Source of the DNA: an uncultured Corynebacterium sp.
GTDB taxonomy: Bacteria > Actinomycetota > Actinomycetes > Mycobacteriales > Mycobacteriaceae
NCBI RefSeq assembly: GCF_946222305.1
Contig: NZ_CAMIHZ010000014.1
Span: forward strand, 1 to 56,217
Direction of reading: 5' to 3'
Length of the DNA: 56,217 nucleotides
A program made the position numbers and the translations under genes. Under the pieces are notes generated by a model, which worked only from the letters and a program-made list of their open reading frames with translations, made no database searches and was not told where the DNA came from. Position 1 is the first letter of the stretch. Every line of letters begins with the position of its first letter. Positions 15,796 through 25,500 of the stretch are shown piece after piece.

Positions 15796-16365
15796 ATGGG
15801 ATACACACGTAAACTTCGCTTCGCCGGCGTCCTCGGCGCCGGGCTCCTTGCCACCGCTGGTATGGGAGTTGCCGTCGCTCAAGGTGGCGTTTCCGCCAAC
15901 TTGGCTTTGTCCAACACGATCTTCAACATGAAGGTCGGAACCTTGAATGGCGAGGGCTTCAACCTCTTCACGGATTCCGATAAACTTCACACCGGCCAAG
16001 AAGCTGTTTCTCGCCTGAAGATCAAGAATGCCAAGGTTTCCGATGTCTGCATGACTGCTCCGGTCAAGATTCCAGGCATGGGCGACAGACGTTTCCAGAT
16101 GCTGGTTCCCGGCGATAACTTCTCTGCCAAGAACATGGTCATCGGCGCCAAAGACATCGGTGGTGCCCTGACTCTGGAGAAACCACAGATCGGTGTGGAC
16201 GCCAGCCAGTTAGATGGCAAGGCCGAGCCAGGCTCTTGGGGCCTGACCGCACAGCGCATTATCGCTAAAGGTCAGACCATCGCCACCTCGTCCCTGTCTG
16301 CCGATCAGCTGACCGCTGCCGGCAGCAAGATCTCCCTAGTCAACCCAAATGAAGCAGCCTGCTAA
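15796..16365 (+). CDS. DUF6230-like exported protein
   Basis: A 189-residue protein with a hydrophobic N-terminal segment (FAGVLGAGLLATAGMGVAVAQ) that is either a signal peptide or an anchor. The remainder is a beta-rich domain like the actinobacterial DUF6230 family. The fold probably packs repeated beta strands (NTIFNMKVGTLNGEGFNLF, then AVSRLKIKNAKVSDVCM). It ends SADQLTAAGSKISLVNPNEAAC; a similar ADQL-x-A-G-(S/T)-K-I signature ends the third protein of the operon, which suggests a shared fold. It appears leaderless, and its 3' end overlaps the next gene by 17 bases. The function is unknown; the operon context points to a surface or membrane-associated assembly. Confidence 0.8.
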   Translation: MGYTRKLRFAGVLGAGLLATAGMGVAVAQGGVSANLALSNTIFNMKVGTLNGEGFNLFTDSDKLHTGQEAVSRLKIKNAKVSDVCMTAPVKIPGMGDRRFQMLVPGDNFSAKNMVIGAKDIGGALTLEKPQIGVDASQLDGKAEPGSWGLTAQRIIAKGQTIATSSLSADQLTAAGSKISLVNPNEAAC

Positions 16366-16960
16366 AACCGATTTAGACGAAACCACTAATCGCTTTACCC
16401 GCTGGCGCAAAGGTCGCCCCTTCGCGGGTGGCCTGTTCATGATCCTTTCCGGAATCATCATGATCACGCCGGCGTACCTCAGCTTCGAGGTCTCCAATAT
16501 CGTGATCCAGGTCTCCACTATTTCGGGCGTTTCCACGCTTTTGATCGGCGCGCTGCTGATCACCTGTGGCTTGATGTGCTGGTTCAAGGCGGAGACGCGT
16601 CTGCTCGCCGGCGTGGCCGCCATGATTTTGGGCATTGTCGCGCTGCCGCTATCCAACCTCGGTGGCTTTGTGATCGGCACACTATGCGCCCTAATCGGTG
16701 GCGCGTTAGCCCTATCTTGGGCTCCGGGTCGGAAGGACCGCGGTGGCGTCGCAAATGAACCAGCCGAAGGCACTGCAGTGGCCGAAGATGCTGAAGAGAC
16801 CGAAGCAGAAGCAACCGGCGACCACACCACAGACAACTATGGGGAACAGACCCCCGTGGCACACGACGGTGTGGTGGAGCAGAACGCCACGGCCGCCCAA
16901 CCTGGGGCTGCACGGCGCGTCGACGCACCAACGGAAGAATTCGAGGCACACAATGGCTAA
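16349..16960 (+). CDS. DUF6114-like membrane protein
   Basis: A 203-residue protein with four membrane helices between about residues 25 and 130 (for example GGLFMILSGIIMITPAYL and LLAGVAAMILGIVALPL), matching the DUF6114 family that accompanies DUF6230 in actinobacteria. The last 70 residues are acidic, Glu/Ala/Thr-rich and probably disordered in the cytoplasm. Its ATG lies inside the end of the DUF6230 gene and its stop lies inside the start of the next gene, so the three are translationally coupled. It is a likely membrane partner for the two exported proteins; the biochemical role is unknown. Confidence 0.82.
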   Translation: MKQPAKTDLDETTNRFTRWRKGRPFAGGLFMILSGIIMITPAYLSFEVSNIVIQVSTISGVSTLLIGALLITCGLMCWFKAETRLLAGVAAMILGIVALPLSNLGGFVIGTLCALIGGALALSWAPGRKDRGGVANEPAEGTAVAEDAEETEAEATGDHTTDNYGEQTPVAHDGVVEQNATAAQPGAARRVDAPTEEFEAHNG

Positions 16961-17831
16961 GTTTTCCCCGCGCAAGTCTCGCAACGCTGGCAGGGCTCGT
17001 AAGGCTATCGCCGGTGGCGTGCTGACCGTCGCTGGCGTGTTCGGCGTTGGTGCCACCGCGGCCCCCGAGGCGCTGGCGCAGCTGGAGATCCCTGGACTGC
17101 CGCCAATTAATCTTCCCAGTGTGCCCGGACCGAAGCCACCTCAGCAGAATGCCCCGGGCGGGCAGAACAAGGATTCACAGCATGGCCAGCAGGGTCAGAA
17201 CCAGCGGAAGCAGCAGGCAAACCCCATCCCAGGTTTGCCACCGCTGCCGTCGCCACCACGGTTGCCGAAGCCTCCGCGCATCAAACCTCCGGAGATTCCC
17301 GAGCGCTACCAGATGGACCTCACTCCTCCAGGCCCCATCCCGGGTCTGAAGCCACTGCAGAACGGCACGTTCACCATTAAGACCGATGAGACCGCTCTGC
17401 TGGGCAAGGTCAAGCTGTCACTGGTGCAGCAGCAAACCCCGCAAGGCCTCAGGCCTGCCATTCGCATCGACGCGAACAAGGCAGTGCTGAAGAACCTGCG
17501 CGTGGACTTCCCGGATTCCCGAAAGTCTGCCGCTGCCGGTGGCGATATCTGGCAGCGCACCGGCGTGGGTCAGACGACCATCCTGCAGGGCAATTTCCAC
17601 ATCGTGGTCTCGAAGCTCACCGTCACTCCTCGCTTGGCCGGGGTGCCACTGTTTCCTTTGACTATTGACGCCAACATGGCGCCGAAGCAGATCCAGAAGG
17701 AAGCTAAGAAGATCGGCTTGGGTAATCCCGACGCGCTCTCCGAGCAGCTGGTGATGCTCAACGGCACGATGGATACCTACTTCGTGAAGGCAGATCAACT
17801 GATTGCTGGAGCGGGAACGAAGATCGGCTAG
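16953..17831 (+). CDS. Exported protein with Pro-rich linker
   Basis: A 292-residue exported protein. Residues 1-40 form a long basic signal sequence (start MAKFSPRKSRNAGRARKAIA, then a hydrophobic stretch to PEALAQ). Residues 42-125 are Pro/Gln/Asn-rich and probably disordered, with repeated PGLPPLP-like units. Residues 130-292 form a beta-rich domain ending VKADQLIAGAGTKIG, which resembles the end of the DUF6230-like protein. The ATG at 16953 overlaps the previous stop by eight bases. It may be a cell-wall-spanning partner of the DUF6230/DUF6114 pair. I know no function for this family. Confidence 0.82.
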   Translation: MAKFSPRKSRNAGRARKAIAGGVLTVAGVFGVGATAAPEALAQLEIPGLPPINLPSVPGPKPPQQNAPGGQNKDSQHGQQGQNQRKQQANPIPGLPPLPSPPRLPKPPRIKPPEIPERYQMDLTPPGPIPGLKPLQNGTFTIKTDETALLGKVKLSLVQQQTPQGLRPAIRIDANKAVLKNLRVDFPDSRKSAAAGGDIWQRTGVGQTTILQGNFHIVVSKLTVTPRLAGVPLFPLTIDANMAPKQIQKEAKKIGLGNPDALSEQLVMLNGTMDTYFVKADQLIAGAGTKIG

Positions 17832-17905
17832 TCCGATAGGGTGCCGCCACTGGGAAGCCCCGGACAGCTACGACAGCCCTAACACTTCCGCGCAACAAGC
17901 AAACT

Positions 17906-17956
17906 AAAGCCCGCATCCCCTACCGACCCTCAAGGTCGATGGAGGATGCGGGCTTT
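17906..17956. terminator. Bidirectional terminator
   Basis: AAAGCCCGCATCC at 17906-17918 pairs perfectly with GGATGCGGGCTTT at 17944-17956, and an inner CGACC/GGTCG stem extends it. It lies between the convergent exported-protein gene and the SGNH hydrolase gene and would serve both. Confidence 0.85.
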
Positions 17957-18012
17957 ACACATATCCCGCGGGGCTTCTTACTGCCCCGCCAGAGCGTTAC
18001 CGCAGAAGTGCA

Positions 18013-18813
18013 CTACTGCAGTGCAGCACCAATCTGCTTAGCAGCGTTGGTCACACCGGTGTGGGACATGTGCATAGTCAAGTTGTACCGCGGGGTCTGG
18101 TTGTCCAGCACGCCAGCAACCCATGCCTTGCCACCTGGCTGGCAGGTGTCGTGGCCGAAGGTGGAGCGGTGCAGGTCCACGAACACGCCACCATTGCGCT
18201 TAGCAGCATCGTGGGACTGGCGCCACAGCTGGCGCTCCGCTTCCTTGACGATAGGGAATGGAGCTTCAATGGGAGGCAGACCGTTAGGACGGATCAGGCA
18301 CAAGCCAGCGCGCTCGTTGGTCAGGCGTGGGTAGCTGACGAACTGGATACGAGCACCTGGGGCAACGCGCTTAATCTTCGCAGCGATGCGGTCGTAGGAG
18401 CGAGCAGCTGCGCGGTTGTTGATGGGGTCCAGGGTGCGGTAGGTGTCGTTAGCACCAACCATGATCGGCACGTTACGGGTGTTGCGATTCAGCTTGCCAT
18501 CGCGGATGGCCTGATCCAGGCGAGCCTCAAGTGGCTCACGACCCAAGTACAGCTCCTTGCCATTGCAAGAGTAGTCATCCACACGAGCGCCGGTCAGGCG
18601 GGTGAGCTCCGTCGCAACACGGAAGGAGCCCTGGATGCACTTCGGGCCACCCTTGGTGCGAGCCTCGAAGAGCTGCTTGAAAGAGGTGTTAGCAAAGTAA
18701 GAATCACCGAGCAGAACGGTGTTGCCTGGGGCGGCCTGCGCAGCAGGAGCCACTCCCATCACGGCGCCAGCCATAGCGACCGTGGCGGTAAGAATACGAG
18801 CAATTTTCTTCAT
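18013..18813 (-). CDS. Secreted SGNH/GDSL hydrolase
   Basis: A 266-residue secreted esterase or lipase-like enzyme. The signal peptide ends near residue 27 (PAAQA). The mature protein starts close to the catalytic block VLLGDSYF with the nucleophile Ser at about 38. Block III is seen as VGANDTYR and the catalytic His as MHMSHTG near the C-terminus. Four Cys residues could form disulfides. GGAG lies six bases upstream of the ATG. It lies just downstream of the FadD gene on the same strand and may be cotranscribed. A plausible role is releasing fatty acids from host or envelope lipids for the neighbouring acyl-CoA ligase; this is inference. Confidence 0.88.
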   Translation of the reverse strand: MKKIARILTATVAMAGAVMGVAPAAQAAPGNTVLLGDSYFANTSFKQLFEARTKGGPKCIQGSFRVATELTRLTGARVDDYSCNGKELYLGREPLEARLDQAIRDGKLNRNTRNVPIMVGANDTYRTLDPINNRAAARSYDRIAAKIKRVAPGARIQFVSYPRLTNERAGLCLIRPNGLPPIEAPFPIVKEAERQLWRQSHDAAKRNGGVFVDLHRSTFGHDTCQPGGKAWVAGVLDNQTPRYNLTMHMSHTGVTNAAKQIGAALQ

Positions 18814-18870
18814 TATTATCTCCAGTCAGATTTAGACCCCGTTAATTCTAACGGTTGCGGTCTGAAAATG

Positions 18871-20571
18871 TTAGGCGTTCGGAAGCATCCGGGGCATAAC
18901 CTTCCCCGTTGGGTTACGGGGAAGCTCATCCATGAAGGTCACTTCGCGAGGAACGGAGTGCTCCGCGAGATTCGCTCGGATCCATTCTTGGATGGTCTCC
19001 TTGGTGAGCGCGTCACCTTCTGGGTTGTCCTCACGGACCACCCAGACAGCCATGCGCTTAAAGGTTTCTTCGTCGTCCACGCCCATGGCGAACAGGTCGC
19101 GAACACCGGGCATAGGTGCCAAGACTTCTTCGACACTGCGTGGATAGACGTTTTCACCGCCGACGATGATCATGTCGTCGGCACGCCCCAGCACGAACAG
19201 TCGGCCCTCATCGTCAAGGTATCCACGATCGCCGATCTCCAGCAGTCCGTGTTCAATGTTCATCTTGTCGCGGTCGTTGGCGTAACGGCGCATGGACAAG
19301 GTGCCACGTGCGAAGATGCGACCTGGGGTGTTGGCGGGCAACACATTGCCTTCGTCGTCCAGGATCTTCACACGCACGCCGCGCACTGGGCGCCCAGCCA
19401 TATCTGGTCGCTCCACCAGTTCCTCTCGCTTGGCGATAGCGACCACGCTGTTTTCAGTGGATCCGTAGAAGTTGCACACGACAGGGCCGAACTGCTCGTG
19501 CAATCCACGGATGAGGTCTTCATGCATGGCATTGCCCGAGGACACGATGAACTCCAAGTCTGGGTTGGAGTAGTTCCCCTTCTGGGCCACCTTCAGCTGT
19601 TCCTTGATGAAGATCGGCGAGGTGATAATGCCGTTGACCTTGTAGTGCTCGGCATCCTCCATGGCCTGCACTGGATCGAACACTCGGCGCAACACCACGG
19701 TCGCACGGTGGGCGAAAATTAAGTTGATATTGGCCCAACCCCACGAGTGGAACATCGATGCGGTCTGCTGAATCATCATTTCCGCCCGCCAAGGGATCCA
19801 CGTCACGAGGTCCGCTAGAGGCGTCGGAATCAACGGCTCGCGGTGAACAACAGCCTTCGGCGTGCCAGAGGTACCCGAGCTCATGATGATGATCGTGCCG
19901 CGCTTGGGAATACCGGGCAGCTTTTCAGCAGAAGCCGAAGGGGCTCCCTCGATAACCTGCTGGAATGTTGGCCACTCTGGGTTCGGAGCCTGCGGGTTGT
20001 GCAGGTCTTCCGCGTGACCAATGATCACCTTCGCGCGGGAAAAATCGGCTGGCAGGTGGCCGGTGAATTCCTCGTCGATGATGATCGCGTGCACATCAAG
20101 TTCTTCGATCGTCTTTTGCAGCTGGATGGGGCTGGAAGCTGGGTTCAGTAGGCAAATATTCGCACCGATGAAACCCTTGGCGATCAGCGGGTACAGGATG
20201 ACGCGGGAGTTACGCGCCATTACCGCGATATTCTTGTCCGGTCCTAGGCCCATGCGCTGGAGGGCGCGGGCGAAAGCCTCGGTTTCCTGGCGAACCTGCG
20301 CATAAGTGAGCTCGCCCATGTCGTCGATGATGGCAGTGCGATGGGGGGCAACCTCCGCGGCGTACCACGCTTGGCGGGCTGCAGTGAAGCCGTAGCGGGT
20401 GATGCTTTCCACCAACTTCTTCTTCATGCGGAGCCCGCCGCCCTTGACGACCGCGCCCGAGTTCAGCGCGGTCCCCAATCCCGTAGCGATCGCGTGGGTT
20501 TCTGCCCACGCAGCTTCACCGAAGTGCTTGATGTTTTGCAGTCTGCTTGCAGGTTGCGTCTTGCCCGGCAT
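18871..20571 (-). CDS. Acyl-CoA ligase / AMP-binding enzyme
   Basis: A 566-residue ANL-superfamily adenylating enzyme, probably a fatty acyl-CoA synthetase. The P-loop is IIIMSSGTSGTPKAVVHR, the A5-type motif is NFYGSTENS, the ribose-binding Asp is in LEIGDRGYLDDEGR, the hinge is VLGRADDMIIVGGENVYP, and the C-terminal catalytic Lys lies in NPTGKVMPRML. It lacks the insertion typical of FadD32-type acyl-AMP ligases. An AGAAGGG site precedes the ATG at 20571. It is followed by the SGNH hydrolase gene. Its place next to the mycolate carboxylase subunit suggests it feeds exogenous fatty acids into lipid synthesis, which would suit a lipid-requiring corynebacterium. Confidence 0.9.
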   Translation of the reverse strand: MPGKTQPASRLQNIKHFGEAAWAETHAIATGLGTALNSGAVVKGGGLRMKKKLVESITRYGFTAARQAWYAAEVAPHRTAIIDDMGELTYAQVRQETEAFARALQRMGLGPDKNIAVMARNSRVILYPLIAKGFIGANICLLNPASSPIQLQKTIEELDVHAIIIDEEFTGHLPADFSRAKVIIGHAEDLHNPQAPNPEWPTFQQVIEGAPSASAEKLPGIPKRGTIIIMSSGTSGTPKAVVHREPLIPTPLADLVTWIPWRAEMMIQQTASMFHSWGWANINLIFAHRATVVLRRVFDPVQAMEDAEHYKVNGIITSPIFIKEQLKVAQKGNYSNPDLEFIVSSGNAMHEDLIRGLHEQFGPVVCNFYGSTENSVVAIAKREELVERPDMAGRPVRGVRVKILDDEGNVLPANTPGRIFARGTLSMRRYANDRDKMNIEHGLLEIGDRGYLDDEGRLFVLGRADDMIIVGGENVYPRSVEEVLAPMPGVRDLFAMGVDDEETFKRMAVWVVREDNPEGDALTKETIQEWIRANLAEHSVPREVTFMDELPRNPTGKVMPRMLPNA

Positions 20572-20872
20572 ACATGCCCTTCTAGTCGGGGGTGTCCTCA
20601 GTTGTCGCGTACGCTGTTCTCACTCCAACAGCACGAGGCTCACGCACCTCTCGGCGAACGCGAGCCACACGACGTTACTGCTCACCCATCGGCTCAATAC
20701 ACGTTTACGTTACACGTGCAAAGTATCCCATGTGAAACATTTGACACATCAGTCACTCCTTTAATATCGACGCCACTCCCCGCCCATCCCCAATCTGCCC
20801 GGTTCACAGGGCAAAACCGGGGTGGCGTCGAACTAAAAAGAAAGACCGCAAACGGCCGAACGAACGCGCGGC
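20572..20872. other. Intergenic region between accD and fadD
   Basis: About 300 bases without a gene. It holds the likely accD terminator (20768-20830) and the promoter region of the acyl-CoA ligase gene. ACACGT occurs twice in the same orientation, at 20699-20704 and 20712-20717, and the second copy is part of the palindrome CACGTG; this could be a regulator site. Confidence 0.5.
20768..20830. terminator. Stem-loop downstream of accD
   Basis: CGACGCCAC at 20768-20776 pairs with GTGGCGTCG at 20822-20830 around a nested TGCCC/GGGCA stem. It starts about 40 bases after the accD stop. No strong T-run follows, so its efficiency as a terminator is uncertain. Confidence 0.5.
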
Positions 20873-22420
20873 CTACATGGGGGTGATGTTGTGCTTCTTT
20901 ACCGGCTCCAGAACATTCTTCCCACGGAGTTGGCGCATAGCCTGGCGCAAACGCACGCGCGTGTCCTGGGGCGCGATCACCGCATCCAGGTAACCACGCT
21001 CTGCGGCGACATAGGGGCTGGTCATGTTCGCGTTGTAGAAATCCACAAACATCTTCTTCGCGACGGGGCGCTGCTCCGGGGGCATTGCAGCCAACTGCTT
21101 GCCCTGCATCATCACCACGGCAGCCTCCGCACCCATCACAGCGATTTGCGCAGTGGGCCACGCCAAGTTGATATCGGCGCCCATGTTCTTCGACCCCATA
21201 ACGGCATATCCACCACCGAATGCCTTGCGCACGACGACCGTCACCTTCGGAACAGTCGCCTCCAAGGTGGCGAAACCGAGCTTTGCGCCGCGGTGAATCA
21301 AGCCCAACTTCTCCTGCTCCACACCGGGCATGTAGCCGGGAGTATCCACTACCCAAACGATGGGAATGTTATAAGCATCGCAAATTCGGATGAAGCGGGA
21401 CGCCTTATCCGCAGCATCAGCATCCAAGCAACCGGCCAACACCATGGGCTGGTTCGCAACCACGCCCACGCTGCGCCCATCGATGCGGGCGAACGCGGTG
21501 ACAACGTTCGGGCCGTAGTCCTCCTGAACCTCCAGCACGTTGTCGTCATCAAAAATGCGGGTGAGCACGTCCATAATGTCGTAGCCCGCATTCGGATCAT
21601 CGGGGATGATGTCGGCGAGCTCGAAATCACGCTCGGTCAGCTCATCGGATGGGGCCCAGAATTCCTCCGGGTCGTCGAACACGCTCGATGGCAGGAACTC
21701 CATCAGGTCCTTGACGTAGTTGAAGGCCTCTTCCTCGCTGCCGGCAACGTAGGAGACGTTGCCGTTGCGCGCCTGCTGACGGGCACCGCCGAGCTCTTCC
21801 ATGCTGACTTTTTCGCCGGTCACGGATTCAATCACGGCCGGGCCGGTGACGAACATCTGCGTGCGACCCTCCACGGCGATAACGAAATCCGTGGTCACCG
21901 GCGCATATACTGCACCGCCGGCGGACGGGCCCAGAAGGATGGAGATCTGCGGGCTCTGGCCGCTCAATGGCAACTGGCGGCGGGCAATTTCGGAGTACAT
22001 CGCCAGCGAGGTCACCGCATCCTGGATGCGGGCACCACCGGAATCATTAATGCCGATGACCGGGCAGCCGATGCGCGTGGCCATGTCCATGACCTCCATG
22101 ACCTTCTTGCCGAAGGTCTCACCCACCGAACCGCCGTACACCGTCTTGTCGTGGGCGTACACGGCCACCGCGCGGCCATTGACCCGGCCATAACCAGTAA
22201 CCACGCCATCGCCGTAGGGGGCATCTTTATCGCCAGGAGTGCGCCCCAGCGCGCCGATTTCCGTGAAGGAACCCTCGTCCAGCAGCGCATCGATACGCTG
22301 GCGCGGGGTCGTGAAACCGGCCTCATCACGCTTGGCCTTAGCCTTTTCAGAGCCCGGATCCTGCGCCATGTCCAGGCGCTCCTGCAGCCCCTTGAGCTTC
22401 TCGGCGGTGGTTTCCGTCAC
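20873..22420 (-). CDS. accD3: Acyl-CoA carboxylase beta subunit (mycolate AccD)
   Basis: The carboxyltransferase subunit that makes the alpha-carboxylated acyl-CoA extender used by Pks13. The 515-residue protein shows the crotonase-like fold signatures GINDSGGARIQD near residue 120 and ILLGPSAGGAVYAP near 165, and in the C-terminal half VVANQPMVLAGCLDADAADKA, WVVDTPGYMPG and RKAFGGGYAVMGSKNMGAD. I chose the GTG at 22420 because GGAAGG lies seven bases upstream; an earlier in-frame start at 22483 lacks a site. It follows pks13 on the same strand with about 140 bases between. It corresponds to accD4 of M. tuberculosis; accD3 is the name I recall for the C. glutamicum gene. Confidence 0.93.
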   Translation of the reverse strand: MTETTAEKLKGLQERLDMAQDPGSEKAKAKRDEAGFTTPRQRIDALLDEGSFTEIGALGRTPGDKDAPYGDGVVTGYGRVNGRAVAVYAHDKTVYGGSVGETFGKKVMEVMDMATRIGCPVIGINDSGGARIQDAVTSLAMYSEIARRQLPLSGQSPQISILLGPSAGGAVYAPVTTDFVIAVEGRTQMFVTGPAVIESVTGEKVSMEELGGARQQARNGNVSYVAGSEEEAFNYVKDLMEFLPSSVFDDPEEFWAPSDELTERDFELADIIPDDPNAGYDIMDVLTRIFDDDNVLEVQEDYGPNVVTAFARIDGRSVGVVANQPMVLAGCLDADAADKASRFIRICDAYNIPIVWVVDTPGYMPGVEQEKLGLIHRGAKLGFATLEATVPKVTVVVRKAFGGGYAVMGSKNMGADINLAWPTAQIAVMGAEAAVVMMQGKQLAAMPPEQRPVAKKMFVDFYNANMTSPYVAAERGYLDAVIAPQDTRVRLRQAMRQLRGKNVLEPVKKHNITPM

Positions 22421-22557
22421 TGGGTTTCCTTCCGGTGGTGTTGTGTTCTTTTTCTTTTCTATTGTTTTGACGCCACGCCGCACCTGACCGCGGGCCTACG
22501 CAGTGTTTCTGGGCAGTGCCCGCGGGCGCGGCCCGAGGACTCGGTGCCCCGGTTACG

Positions 22558-25500
22558 CTAGCGCTTGAGGTCCTCGTCGATCTGCTGCGCCAGTACCTTA
22601 CCGACCTTGCCGATTTCTGGTTCATCAACGATGGCTAGGTGGTCACCGTTGAGGTGGATGATGGTCAGGTCCTCCACGATCTGCGCCCAGCCGCCGTCTT
22701 CAGCAACTTCAGCGTAGGCGGGCTCCAGCTCGATGGCACCGTCGTGCATCCGCTCGGCGCGGAATAGGGTCACGGGTGCGGAGACCGTAGCCCACTGGCT
22801 GAAGTCCAGAGATTCGAGGATGCGATTATCCACGAAGCTGGCGCGCTGGTGCTCCAGCACACCCGCCGGCAGTCCCAGGCCGCCCACTTCTGGGGACTGC
22901 AGGAACTGCTGGAACATGGTCAGCATGACACCTTCGCCGTGCTCGTCAAGCAGGTCGTGCGGAACTTCCAAAGGCAGGCCATAGGTGCGCTTGGCGAATT
23001 CCGCATAGCGATCCCAACGCTTGTGCATTTCCTCCGGGGTATCCGGAGCTGGGTTCTTCGGCTGGACGGTATCCAGCAGCACGATGCGAGAGATCTCCAC
23101 GGTGGGTTCGCCCCGCTCGGCACGCTGCGCGAGTTGGTTGGCTACCTCGTAGGCCAATGCGCCACCAAAGCTCCAGCCACCGAGGATGACGGGCAGACCA
23201 GCGGAGTACTCAATGATCTCATCGATGTACTGCGCGGCGCGGTCCTGCAACTCGCCTTCCAAGCGTTCCACGCCATATACCGGCACATCCGCGGGCAGGC
23301 GGCGCATGAGGGGCTGAAAGACCACGGAGGATCCACCGGCTGGGTGGAAGAAGAACACACTGGGCTTACGTTGGCCGTCGGCGTTTTCATCGTCGCGGGC
23401 GCGCAGCACGCGGATGTTGCCCTCCACGGCGGTTTCCAAGTTCGCGCGAACCAGTTCAGCCAGTGGCTCCATGGATTCGGCTTCAAGAACATCCTTGGCG
23501 GTGATCTCGCCGCCGGAGCGTTCGCTCAGGCGCTCGGCCACGGACTGGGCTTGTTCCTCGGAGATCTCCGGCAACGTGCTGGTCACACCCGGTGCAGCTT
23601 TACCCACGACCTTCGCCCAGGTGGCGAAAACTAGGCGTTCGCTGGCATCGCGGGGAGCCACGCCACCGGCACTCGCGGTGTAATCGGTGGTCTTCTCCTC
23701 CCCTGCCTGGGTGTTGGCGCCAGTAGTGGCGATTGTGTTGGCAGTGCTGCTTGCGCCGGCAGCTGCTCCTGGGGCGGTTGCGGCACCAGTGTTGGATCCG
23801 GCACCACTGCTATCCCCATCAGCGTTCTTTTCCGCGACCATGCGCTCGACCAAGGCGATGACATCGTCAACGGATCCATCACGCAGGGTCTGAACCTGCA
23901 GCGGTGGCAGGTCGAAGTCGTATTCCACACGGTTCTTGATGCGCATGCCCATCAGGGAATCCAGCCCCAAGTCGATGAGGGGCAATTCGCCCGGCAGGTC
24001 CTCTGCGTCATAACCCATCGACTCACTGACGATGGCACGCAGCCGACCAGCCACGGATTCGCCAGAATCGGGGCTCCAACGCATCGCGTCAGTATCGACC
24101 TCCGGCAGGGCGTGGTTCTTTGTGTTCGAGGCGGAAGACTTGCCCGCACCGGCGGAATTCTCGTCGCCCGTGGCCATGGCGCCCGTGGAGGTAACGGCAG
24201 CGTGATCACCGGCCTTGTTGGCGTCGGTGGAAGAAGTACCAGCACCCGTGAGCGACAGTGAGCTAATGAATGCCTCGCCCACTAGTGGCATGGCGGAGGA
24301 GGTGGTGGCGTCGTAGATTTCGACGGACCAGCCGCCCAGGCTCTTGGTGGCCATGGCGGTCAAAGCACCGGCGCTCGGCAGCACCGCGTGTTCCTCGCTG
24401 GCTACGACCTGTGCACCCGGTGCGACCTGTTCAGCGATAGCTTCGGCCAGCGCCAGGATGCTTGGTACCAAGTCCGCGCCGACGGAGAATGCCACGCGCC
24501 CGTCCGGCAGATCCACGCACACCCCCGGCAATCCGGTTACCCCACCGGAGGAAGGACGGGCGTTGGTCCAGTGACGTTGCAGGTTCCAACGCACTCCCGG
24601 AACAGCGGCTGCCGGACCATATGGACCGATGAGTGCCTTGAGGTCGATGTCGCCGCCTTGGACGTACAGCTCCGCCAAGCAGTTGGCGACGGTCTCGGCC
24701 ACCGGCTCCTTGCGCTTCAGCAGGAACAGCAGCTTGGAATCGGACGCATCGTGGGCGAAGGAGTTATTCATCAGTGGCATGAGAGCCACTGGGTTCGGGC
24801 TGATCTCCACAAATGTGCGGAATCCATCATCGAACTGCTGCCCGGTCGCATCGCGGAACCACACCGGCTGGCGGGTGCAGCGCACGAAGTAATCGGCATC
24901 GTGCAGGCTCTCCCCTGGTCGGTACACGCGTCCGCGGTCCACGGTCGAGTACAGCGGGGTGTGAATGGGGCGGGGTTGGATATCGCCAATTTCGAAGTGC
25001 AGCTCTCCCAAGATTGGGTCGAGCATGGAGGTGTGGCCGGCACCCTTGACCGGCAGCAAGCGGGCGAACTTACCCTCGACCTCGAGGTGCTCCACCAGCT
25101 TCGCCACAGGCTCTCGTGGACCGCCCACCGTGGTCATGCCCGGCGCGGCGTACACCGCGGGCTCGACCTTCGCGAACTCTGGGTGCTCGCTGGTGAACGT
25201 GGCGAGTTCCTCCACACCGAACTCGACCACGGCCATGGCACCTTGCTTGTCCTCGGGCAAGCTGTCCTCGCCCTCGCCCATCAGGCGGGAACGGTGGCAC
25301 GCCACCAGCACGGCATCTTCCTTGCTCAATCCGCCCACGGCGAAAGCCGCGGCGATTTCACCCATGGATTGGCCCACCACGGCAGCGGGTTTCGCACCGA
25401 GGTGTTGCAGAAGTTCCGTCAGCGCAATCTGGATACACGTGATGCCGACCTGCGCGGATTCCGTATCGAAGTTCTGCTCATCGTCAAGGATCTTCTCCAC

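Noticed and set aside
18061..19722. Long plus-strand open frame (553 codons) opposite the SGNH hydrolase and acyl-CoA ligase genes
   Set aside because: It spans two clear genes and their intergenic gap on the other strand and shows no domain, so it is a codon-bias shadow.
18013..20571. SGNH hydrolase plus acyl-CoA ligase as a biosynthetic (natural-product) cluster
   Set aside because: No carrier protein, condensation domain or tailoring enzyme lies with them apart from the separate housekeeping Pks13 genes; lipid scavenging is the simpler reading.
20891..22561. 556-codon plus-strand frame opposite accD
   Set aside because: Antisense to a gene with clear carboxyltransferase motifs; the product has no recognisable fold.
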